Source: Verrucomicrobiaceae bacterium (GTDB lineage Bacteria > Verrucomicrobiota > Verrucomicrobiia > Verrucomicrobiales > Verrucomicrobiaceae). From it: a DNA stretch of 33,869 bases. Under the pieces are notes generated by a model. The model saw only the letters and a list, made by a program, of their open reading frames with translations. It was not told where the DNA came from and did no database searches. The stretch lies in assembly GCA_016795485.1 (NCBI GenBank), contig JAEUHM010000018.1:1-33869 (forward strand). Reading direction: 5' to 3'. Shown here piece after piece: positions 28,701 through 33,869 of the stretch. The position numbers were made by a program, and so were the translations under genes. Positions within the stretch are counted from its first letter, which is position 1; the number at the start of each line of letters is the position of its first letter.

Positions 28701-29271
28701 TGTTCGTGCCGAGTTGGAGTCCAAGCTCAAGCGCAAGCCATCTGAAGACGATGTGTGGAGCTACTTGATGTATCCAGACGTGTTCTTGAAGTTTGCTGAG
28801 TTCCGTAAGTCGTATGGCGACGTTAGCGCTCTGCCTACCAGTGCCTACTATTACGGACTCAAGCCAAAGGAGGAAATCCATGTGGATCTTGAGGAAGGCA
28901 AGACTCTCTTCATTCGTCTTCACAACGTCACCGAGCCTGACGCTAACGGGCAACAGACGGCCATCTTCGAGCTAAATGGCTACCCTCGCCACACCAACGT
29001 TACCAACCGCTCCCTCGCCAAGTCAGCAGTCACGCGCGCCAAGGCAGACCCAGGTGACTCCAAGCAAGTCGGTGCACCTATGCCTGGAATGGTGGCCAGT
29101 GTGGCAGTGAGCGTTGGCCAGAAAGTAAAGGAAGGCGATACCCTCCTCACTCTTGAAGCCATGAAGATGTTCGCTGCCGTAGCGGCTCCTTCGGCAGGCA
29201 CCGTCTCCGAAGTGCTCACCAAAGTCGGCGATAGCGTGGAGAGCAAAGACCTTCTCGTTAAGCTGGCTTAA
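25741..29271 (+). CDS. pyc: Pyruvate carboxylase, single-chain
   Basis: 1176 residues. Makes oxaloacetate from pyruvate, bicarbonate and ATP using biotin. A short Lys/Ala/Pro-rich N-terminus precedes the biotin carboxylase domain (~20-480): LLVANRSEIAIRV, the ATP-grasp glycine loop GGGGRGMR at 180-187, KHIEVQIIADKHG and FIEMNPRIQVEHTVTEE. The carboxyltransferase domain starts near 553 with TDTTMRDAHQSLLATRMR at 556 and includes FHTHDTSGLNAASILNA. The C-terminal biotinyl domain has LEAMKMF with biotin-accepting Lys1142. Domain order and length match single-chain PYC of bacteria. It begins 138 bp after gcvP and probably has its own promoter, although I see no clear one. A strong terminator follows. 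Confidence 0.97.
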   Translation: MPSPKKKASPAKKPAIRQIKKLLVANRSEIAIRVMRAATELGIRTVAVYAQEDRFCPHRFKADEAYELNKDKGPVGAYLDIEGIVTLAKEKGCDAIHPGYGFLSENPQFAKACADNGIIFVGPEPEVLEMMGDKTAARNVADKLKVPTLGGTKEPVSDRKQALTVAKKIGFPLIIKAAFGGGGRGMRVVQDPKDLERLLDEAQTEAARAFGNGAVFLEKFVGRAKHIEVQIIADKHGNVLHLHERDCSVQRRHQKVIEMAPSYGVDQKIIDELCDAAVRIAREVNYSHAGTVEYLVDVDASEWYFIEMNPRIQVEHTVTEEITAIDLVRAQIQVAMGHTLHGEEMALPQQQDVEKSGFAIQCRITTEDPENNFTPDFGKILTYRSAGGFGVRLDGALGTSNAVITPYYDSMLVKLTVFGRDYGIALERMDRSLREFRIRGVKTNIPFLMNVIHEPAFRSGQATTRFIDTNPQLFQFAARKDRATKLLNYLADVMVNGNPFAKGFTHDKVGKLPVPPAVKFDHTQAPPAGTKQLLTKMGPEKFCSEWVAKQKRLLMTDTTMRDAHQSLLATRMRSFDMLAVADAVAHRTPNLFSLEMWGGATFDVTMRFLREDPWERLRQLRAKVPNILFQMLFRGSNAVGYTNYPDNVVKGFVKHAADNGMDIFRIFDSLNYLPNLAPAMEAVRTETQSICEGTVCYTGDILDPKRDKYGLKYYIKLAKELEKMGAHMLCIKDMAGLVRPLAAKKLFKALKEEIGLPIHFHTHDTSGLNAASILNAAEAGVSVCDAAISSLSGGTSQPNINSIVAALQHTPRDTGLDLDALQEYSDYWAAVRTFYKPFDTAEPYGTAEVYLHEMPGGQYTNLKEQATGMGMATRWPEIAHAYAEVNQLCGDIIKVTPSSKVVGDLAIECVARGVKPSDIVNLKGTQWSKDVTSMFEGWLGEPFYGLTAAEAKDSWAKWNTLADAIVGKGKRIKGRPGLHAAKVKLADVRAELESKLKRKPSEDDVWSYLMYPDVFLKFAEFRKSYGDVSALPTSAYYYGLKPKEEIHVDLEEGKTLFIRLHNVTEPDANGQQTAIFELNGYPRHTNVTNRSLAKSAVTRAKADPGDSKQVGAPMPGMVASVAVSVGQKVKEGDTLLTLEAMKMFAAVAAPSAGTVSEVLTKVGDSVESKDLLVKLA

Positions 29272-29295
29272 GCCTCATTCGCTCAACTCTCATCG

Positions 29296-29329
29296 GCAAC
29301 GGCCACGTCACAGTGGCCGTTGCTTTTTT
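29296..29329 (+). terminator. Rho-independent terminator of pyc
   Basis: A perfect 11-bp stem, GCAACGGCCAC (29296-29306) and GTGGCCGTTGC (29313-29323), with a 6-base loop and six T residues at 24-29 bases after the stem start in the plus direction (29324-29329). It sits 24 bp after the pyc stop and 6 bp before the end of the convergent heme-protein gene. The minus-strand flank has no T-tract, so it serves plus-strand transcription only. Confidence 0.92.
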
Positions 29330-29334
29330 GTAGA

Positions 29335-32300
29335 TCACTGGGGCTTCGTAAGGAACGCCACAAGGTCCGTCATCTGCTCTTTCGTGATGGCTGCCTCCAG
29401 GCCAATGGGCATCAGCGACCGATCCAGTGACTTCATCTCCTTGATGGCACTCCGCGCGAGCGTCTCCTTGAGTCCACCCATCATCACCAACTCGATGGCG
29501 TCTGCGGTCTCGCTCAAGATCAGGCCAGAAAGCGATCTCCCATCCTTTGTATCCACTTGGTAAGCCGTCCACCGTGCTTCAAACATCCGATTGGGATCAA
29601 GAATGTCCGCCAGAAGCCCTTCCGGCGGCTTGACTTTCACATCAGCCAAAGACGGGCCCACATCCATGCCCACACCACCCGCTTTATGGCAGGCAATGCA
29701 GATGGTCGAGAACACCGCTTTGCCTTTGGCCGGGTCTCCAGGTTTCTTGATCGACTCCAGATAACTTGTGATGACTTGTGCGCGGTCGCCGCTCGCTTCA
29801 CCGAACAGCTTCTTGGCCAGTTCCGCCATCTCTCCCTTGCCTCGTTGATACGCCCATCGCTTCTCCACATCCACCCAAGCCGTTGGAAACTCGCCCTTCT
29901 CCATCCGCTTAAACAACTCCAGAGCCGTGGTCGCATTGGCCGTGAGGATCGTGACTAGTTCGCGCTTCAATGTTGGGCCAGCTTTCGGCAGCAGCTCATA
30001 AATGAACGGCGCGGTGCTGGTAGCGCTATACTTCTTTAGCAATGCAACCGCTGCCGCCGTGAATGCAGGAGGTTGAGTGCTGGTAAGCAGACCCTTCATT
30101 ACAGGCTTAACCGCATCCCACTTGCGAGCCCCCAGCAGCGGAAGAACGGCCAGACGTTGATCAAGCGGTGCCTTGTTGTCCGCGATGATGGCATCGATCT
30201 TCGACTGCAAGGCCGCTATCTCTTTGCCAGCTGCCTCGTAGCCCTTGGGAAGCTTGCCGAGCCCTTGAAGCAGCGCGGGCTTCCACCACAGCAGCTCTCC
30301 AGGTGCTATCTCAAGCACCGCGAGCAGCTTCTCAATGTCCGGTTCATGTTTTGCAGCCAGAGCAGCGCTAGCAAACGAACGAATCGTGTCATTGCGGTTC
30401 GCCGAGTAGCTCTTGGCAAAGCGATCATCCGCCAGCAGATTAGCTAGCACGTGACCCGCCGTGTAGATGCTTGAGGAAAGCACTGCCTTTGCCATCCAAG
30501 GGTCATCAGGATACTGACCTAGCGCCTCAACTCGTTCGGCAATCAATGCTTCACTCGGCTGTGCATCCACATCTACCTTCTTCAACAGTTCGTGAAACAA
30601 GACACGCCCGGCGTGCTCCGGCAGTGTTTTGACGTCACTGGAACCCATACCTGCCGCCACCGCTCCAGCAGACTCAGCCGGAAGCTTCTTCATTCCCTTC
30701 GGCACCACCCTCCAGATACGGCCGTGATCTTCTCCCTGCCTCATGTCATGGGTTTTGACGAAGTCCTCCGGAAAGAAACGCGCGTGATCAATCCACCGGC
30801 GGTAGATATCGCAGATGTAGATCGCTCCATCGCGCCCAGTGGTCATGTTCACAGGTCGGCACCACTCATCACTGCTGCGAAAGAACTCCGTGCGATCCCC
30901 CACGCGTGTCGCCTTCAGCGAGGCACCGTTGGGCGTGATCTTGTAGCGCGTCACCAACTGCCCCGTCGGATCAGGAACAAACACATCGTTGCGCAACTCG
31001 GGCATCAAGTCGCCACGATAGACGCCCAGGCCGGAACAAGCGGTGTTCGTGCCGGCATGGGCGTCTGCCGTGGTATGAGTGATCTGTAGCGGATAAACGC
31101 GCGTCTCCGCTCCTGGAGTAGCGATGTCCTCATGCACTTGCGTGATCCCCGCATGAGGATTCCGCAGCATCGCCTCGTACGGCATCACTGTGAACATCAG
31201 CGGATTGCGGTTAGAGCAGTAGAAGTGATGACCGTAGTCATCGAAAGCGCCGCCGTATTGCCCCTTGCCGCCCGTTGGCGTGATCGCACCCGTCTTTGGG
31301 TCCCATTTGAAGTTGGACCCTGGCACACCCACCACCTTCTCGGGTGCATCTGCTGGATAAATCTCTTTAGCATCCAGACCATTGTTAAAGTGCACACATC
31401 CATCTGGCCCCCAACGAGGCGCACTCACCTGAAGCTGGCTATGCTTGGGATTGAACCCCTTGATCAGTGGCTTGATCAAGTCCGCTTTGTCGTCCCCATC
31501 CGTGTCCTTCATGAACAAGATCTGGCTTCGTGTCGTAGCGATCAGCCCACCATCGTATGGCAGCAGACCCTGGACGTTGTCTACGTGATCCGCAAAGGTC
31601 ACCGCCTTGTCCATCCGTCCATCACCATCCTCGTCACTGAGCAATTGAATGCGGGACAGCCAGGGATCACCAGCATTGGGCGGACCCAGTGGATAATCTC
31701 TCATATCCGCCACGAACATCCGACCCTTCTCATCCCAAGTCACCTCCACAGGATCAAGCACCAGTGGCTCAGCCGCTACCAACTGCGCCTCATACGGTCC
31801 ATCCAGTTGGATTCGCTTCAGACTCTCCTCGGGAGACAGCGGCTTGTCTTGCCCATCACGCACCGCGCCAATGTCACTGCCACCGCTCGCTTGAATGGCA
31901 CTCCACTTCTCTTTGAACTCACCCAGAGGCCACAGTTCGTAGCGGCGCACGATCATCTCCGCGCCTTCCGTCTGTAGCAGCACCTTCCCTTCCGCAGGCT
32001 TGCAGTCGAACGCCTCATTCACCATCGCCCCATTGACGAAATATTGAAGCGTGTCGCCTTTGGCGATCACCTCCAGGCGATTCCACTCCCCCGGAGGACT
32101 CTCCACATCATTCTTGCCACGGAAGCCCACCTTATCCGCCCAGTCCTCGTCACGTCCGCGCCAGTTGATGCGCCCCTTCGTCACCGTCTGCCGCGGCTCT
32201 CCCTTCTTCCAGATCTTCTCCTTGTCGCGATCCAGCGTATACTCAGCCGAGAGGCTCGTCGTCAACTCCGTCCCGTCAGCTAGCTTGGGCGAGAGCACCA

Positions 32301-32712
32301 AAATGTCCCCTACCCCGCCCTCAATGATCTGCGCCTCGATACTTGCCATCCAAGTATCGCTGTAGGCACCGTGCGGCCCGTAGGCGTGCAACAGAATGCC
32401 GTTATCTTTTGCCGCCTTCTCCCGCTTCCCCCAAGTCTTCGTGCCCCATTTGAACTCAATGACCAAGTGATAGTCCTTGTAGTTCTCCTTGGTTGCCACA
32501 TAGCCGTAGCCACGCCCTGAGATGTTGAACGTCCCATCTTTGGCAAACGTCCAGATGTCCTTCGGAGCATCGTGAAAGTCCGCCTTCGGGTTCACATGGT
32601 ATTCTACATTGCCAGACTTGATCACCTCCAGCAGATCAACCTTAGACTTCACAGGCTCAGCAGCCCATACAACCGACACAGAGAGCAGTAACGAGGATAA
32701 AACGAACTTCAT
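29335..32712 (-). CDS. PVC-type heme-binding protein: DUF1080 + TIGR02604-like propeller + CxxCH domain
   Basis: 1125 residues with signal peptide MKFVLSSLLLSVSVVWAAE, so exported. Residues ~45-275 form a DUF1080 (3-keto-disaccharide hydrolase/LamG-like) domain: DIWTFAKDGTFNISGRGYGY, IEFKWGTKTWG, DNGILLHAYG. Residues ~295-660 match the planctomycete/verrucomicrobial membrane-bound dehydrogenase domain (TIGR02604): VEVTWDEKGRMFVADMRDYP, with Ca-binding-like DEDGDGRMD and DTDGDDKAD. Residues ~700-960 are alpha-helical, HEAT-like. The C-terminal ~985-1125 is the TIGR02603-type c-heme domain with CIACH at 1005-1009 and a possible Met ligand in SLMPIG. Family functions are not established; sugar oxidation or polysaccharide processing coupled to electron transfer is a common guess. 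It ends convergent with pyc; the upstream gap is ~290 bp. Confidence 0.9.
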   Translation of the reverse strand: MKFVLSSLLLSVSVVWAAEPVKSKVDLLEVIKSGNVEYHVNPKADFHDAPKDIWTFAKDGTFNISGRGYGYVATKENYKDYHLVIEFKWGTKTWGKREKAAKDNGILLHAYGPHGAYSDTWMASIEAQIIEGGVGDILVLSPKLADGTELTTSLSAEYTLDRDKEKIWKKGEPRQTVTKGRINWRGRDEDWADKVGFRGKNDVESPPGEWNRLEVIAKGDTLQYFVNGAMVNEAFDCKPAEGKVLLQTEGAEMIVRRYELWPLGEFKEKWSAIQASGGSDIGAVRDGQDKPLSPEESLKRIQLDGPYEAQLVAAEPLVLDPVEVTWDEKGRMFVADMRDYPLGPPNAGDPWLSRIQLLSDEDGDGRMDKAVTFADHVDNVQGLLPYDGGLIATTRSQILFMKDTDGDDKADLIKPLIKGFNPKHSQLQVSAPRWGPDGCVHFNNGLDAKEIYPADAPEKVVGVPGSNFKWDPKTGAITPTGGKGQYGGAFDDYGHHFYCSNRNPLMFTVMPYEAMLRNPHAGITQVHEDIATPGAETRVYPLQITHTTADAHAGTNTACSGLGVYRGDLMPELRNDVFVPDPTGQLVTRYKITPNGASLKATRVGDRTEFFRSSDEWCRPVNMTTGRDGAIYICDIYRRWIDHARFFPEDFVKTHDMRQGEDHGRIWRVVPKGMKKLPAESAGAVAAGMGSSDVKTLPEHAGRVLFHELLKKVDVDAQPSEALIAERVEALGQYPDDPWMAKAVLSSSIYTAGHVLANLLADDRFAKSYSANRNDTIRSFASAALAAKHEPDIEKLLAVLEIAPGELLWWKPALLQGLGKLPKGYEAAGKEIAALQSKIDAIIADNKAPLDQRLAVLPLLGARKWDAVKPVMKGLLTSTQPPAFTAAAVALLKKYSATSTAPFIYELLPKAGPTLKRELVTILTANATTALELFKRMEKGEFPTAWVDVEKRWAYQRGKGEMAELAKKLFGEASGDRAQVITSYLESIKKPGDPAKGKAVFSTICIACHKAGGVGMDVGPSLADVKVKPPEGLLADILDPNRMFEARWTAYQVDTKDGRSLSGLILSETADAIELVMMGGLKETLARSAIKEMKSLDRSLMPIGLEAAITKEQMTDLVAFLTKPQ

Positions 32713-33001
32713 GGTAAGACCCTAACTCTACGGCCCAACATCCCCCCTTCTCCCCTGAAAAATAAGTAGCCCCAGAACTATCCACCCCACCAGCAGCAAA
32801 ACACCCGCCTGACGCCGCTAGCGCCAGCGCAACACTAACACAAAACGCATAAGGTAGCCAGACAATGCTCAGACCCAAAGCCCGGCCTGTTCAACCCTGG
32901 CCGTAGTTGCTGGCTCGATGAAACCCAAAAGCAACAAACTCAACCCCTCGCAGCAATACGGCCTTTATTGTACGCCCTAGGGGTGGTAGTGGTGCAGGCC
33001 G
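32713..33001. other. Intergenic region upstream of the heme-binding protein
   Basis: This should hold the promoter of the leftward heme-protein gene. I see C-rich runs and a GCCGCTAGCGCC near-palindrome at about 32815-32826 but no convincing -35/-10 pair, terminator or RNA. A 73-codon minus-strand frame here (32657-32878) overlaps the signal peptide of the heme protein and I do not accept it. Confidence 0.4.
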
Positions 33002-33364
33002 TCATGGGCATTGCGTCAGGTCTTTATAAAATGTGAGTGCGTTGCGGTCTAAATCATAAAGGGCAAACTCGCGTGTGCCCCAAGTCGTATCACGGATTCC
33101 GGAGGCAAACTCAACGCCAGTGCCCTGATACTCGTTGAAGAGTGCGTCGGGGTCCTCTACGAGGAAGCGAAGACGAATATGGCTCATCTCGTGTTCGAAC
33201 TGAAACTGCATGTGAAGCTCCACCGAGTCGCGCCGAAAGCCGACATAATTGGGTGGGTCGTCAGAACCTCCGAAGGCCAAGTGAAAACCGAGTCGCTTGG
33301 TGTAGAAATCAATCGCACGCTGAATATCGCGGGTGCCGACTATGGGTTGGGTCTGGATGAACAT
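33002..33364 (-). CDS. VOC (glyoxalase/bleomycin-resistance) family protein
   Basis: 120 residues, one VOC unit of two beta-alpha-beta-beta-beta modules. Seen: QPIVGTRDIQRAIDFYTKRL, GFHLAFGGSDDPPNYVGF, VELHMQF, then HIRLRFLVEDPDALFNEY, TGVEFASGIRDTTWGTREF and ALYDLDRNALTFY with the usual DPxGN-type turn altered to DLDRNA. It resembles the bleomycin-resistance-like branch, which binds small molecules without necessarily catalysing anything. Substrate unknown. Its 5' end faces the IS110 leader with only a few tens of bases between, so its native promoter may have been displaced by that insertion. Confidence 0.85.
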   Translation of the reverse strand: MFIQTQPIVGTRDIQRAIDFYTKRLGFHLAFGGSDDPPNYVGFRRDSVELHMQFQFEHEMSHIRLRFLVEDPDALFNEYQGTGVEFASGIRDTTWGTREFALYDLDRNALTFYKDLTQCP

Positions 33365-33429
33365 AAAAGCATGCGGAATGCCAGAATCTTATGGGCGAGT
33401 GACGCTGTCATTGGGCGAGACTTTATGGC

Positions 33430-33640
33430 TGCGGCCCGGCCAGCGCAAGCTGGTGGGAGGTGCAGCACGGCTGATTGAAAAAGGCGTGGTGTGCTGGCCG
33501 CTTATGAGCCGAACGGAGTGAGACAGAAAAGCCAACGGCTTTCCCGCCAGGGTGAACGCGGCAGCGTTCATCAATCGCGGGCTGCTTCTGGAGAAGCCTA
33601 TCCGCATGTTTGGGGAGGGACGTGGAGTCCCGATCCGACA
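33430..33640 (+). ncRNA. Candidate IS110 bridge (seek) RNA in the left non-coding end
   Basis: Between the element's left end and the transposase ATG lies a run of hairpins with almost no spacer: CCAGC/GCTGG with a GCAA tetraloop (33440-33453); CAGCAC (33463-33468) pairing with GTGCTG (33491-33496) around a 22-base loop; AAAGCC/GGCTTT (33528-33542); TGAACGC/GCGTTCA (33553-33570), extended by two pairs; CTTC/GAAG (33585-33596); and GGGAC/GTCCC (33617-33631). In IS110-group elements a bridge RNA from this position carries an initial stem-loop and two internal loops for target and donor DNA (established knowledge). The 22-base loop could be the target-binding loop. The structure is hand-folded and the loop assignment is inference. 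Confidence 0.5.
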
Positions 33641-33671
33641 AACCAAGTAAAGTGCAACCAACACACCACAT

Positions 33672-33827
33672 ATGAAGATGAACAAAGAAGTATTGTATTT
33701 GGGCCTTGATGTCCATGCCGAAAATATTGCCGTCGCCATCGCCGAGGCGGGACGCGATGGTGAACTCAGAAGTCATGGGGAGATTCCCAACACCTTTCAC
33801 AGTGTCGAACCGACCGCAGGGAGATAG
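33672..33827 (+). pseudogene. IS110-family transposase, N-terminal fragment
   Basis: Reads from ATG 33672 (or ATG 33678) as 51 codons to TAG at 33825. EVLYLGLDVHAENIAVAIAE is the diagnostic start of the IS110 DEDD (RuvC-like) domain, with Asp13 the first catalytic acidic residue, and GRDGELRSHGEIPNTFHSVE continues the family pattern. Homologues go on at this point with a KLL-type helix and reach some 300-400 residues; here the sequence switches after SVE (about 33809) to unrelated PTAGR and a stop. So it is a truncated remnant, or interrupted by another sequence. It cannot transpose on its own. Confidence 0.8.
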
Positions 33828-33869
33828 ACAGCCGATAGGCTGCCCGCAGGGCGAAGGCGAAGCCGAGTC
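33810..33869. repeat. Hairpin-rich sequence at the IS110 break point
   Basis: The last 60 bases hold CAGCC/GGCTG with a GATA loop (33829-33842), immediately followed by GCCC/GGGC with a GCA loop (33842-33852), and an imperfect direct repeat of CGCAGGGxGA at 33816 and 33846. This dense palindromic make-up suggests the end of another mobile element or a dispersed intergenic repeat that interrupted the transposase. Its identity cannot be settled because the window ends here. Confidence 0.35.

Larger units (their letters stand above)
33400..33869 (+). mobile_element. IS110-family insertion element, 5' part only
   Basis: A long non-coding leader followed by an IS110-type transposase start identifies the left part of an IS110-family element. 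The left boundary cannot be placed; it must lie between the VOC start (33364) and the first leader hairpin (33440). IS110-group elements have long left non-coding ends and no or short terminal inverted repeats, which fits. The element is broken after about 33809, or another sequence is inserted there, and the window ends at 33869. Confidence 0.72.

Noticed and set aside
31132..31977. 281-codon open frame on the plus strand
   Set aside because: Antisense to the heme-binding protein; no motif and biased composition (many His, Arg, Ile).
32657..32878. 73-codon minus-strand frame with a hydrophobic start
   Set aside because: Overlaps the signal peptide of the heme-binding protein in another frame, has no ribosome-binding site I can see, and its low-complexity Gly/Ala/Cys content is not convincing.
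33423..33800. 125-codon minus-strand frame across the IS110 leader and transposase start
   Set aside because: The plus-strand transposase match explains the same DNA and the leader hairpins explain the rest; the antisense peptide has no family features.

Overview
The window looks like a chromosomal segment from a moderately GC-rich member of the PVC superphylum, most likely Verrucomicrobiota and plausibly a Verrucomicrobiaceae-type organism. The pointers are a large DUF1080 + TIGR02604-type + CxxCH heme-binding protein, a stand-alone DUF1552 Tat-exported protein, a secreted sialate O-acetylesterase, and a 2443-residue secreted M6-type protease built from Ig-like modules. The lineage call is inferred from gene content; no rRNA or other marker is present.

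Layout. Positions 1-80 may hold the 5' end of a transposase-like gene running off the left edge (weak). 162-1845 (minus) is DUF2452 protein then avtA (valine-pyruvate transaminase). 2195-9526 (plus) is the giant multidomain protease. 9724-14224 (plus) is a tightly packed run: lipoprotein, Ycf46-like AAA+ ATPase, folP, a nitrilase-superfamily (omega-amidase-like) hydrolase and fabG; the first four genes are joined by 4-bp GTGA/ATGA overlaps. 14263-17785 (plus) carries the DUF1552 protein, an exported double-HMA protein with CCxxC motifs, and a sialate O-acetylesterase. 17789-18798 (minus) is a creatininase-family protein followed by a 70-residue helical protein. 18897-21097 (plus) is a GT39/ArnT-like glycosyltransferase overlapping a PAP2 phosphatase by 4 bp. 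21247-25602 (plus) is the glycine cleavage operon gcvT-gcvH-gcvP, followed by pyruvate carboxylase (25741-29271) and a strong intrinsic terminator. 29335-32712 (minus) is the heme-binding/DUF1080 protein and 33002-33364 (minus) a VOC-family protein.

The right edge holds the 5' part of an IS110-family element: a structured, roughly 250-base non-coding leader and the first ~46 codons of the transposase, then a sharp break into unrelated sequence with a stop codon. The leader has the position and hairpin-rich make-up expected of an IS110 bridge (seek) RNA. It is the most interesting feature, but it is a candidate in a known class and not a demonstrated new system.

Functionally, most of the window is core metabolism (alanine/valine transamination, folate, fatty-acid reduction, glycine cleavage to C1-tetrahydrofolate, anaplerosis) mixed with cell-envelope and secreted polymer-degrading functions. 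I saw no CRISPR array, tRNA, rRNA, prophage or recognisable defence island.
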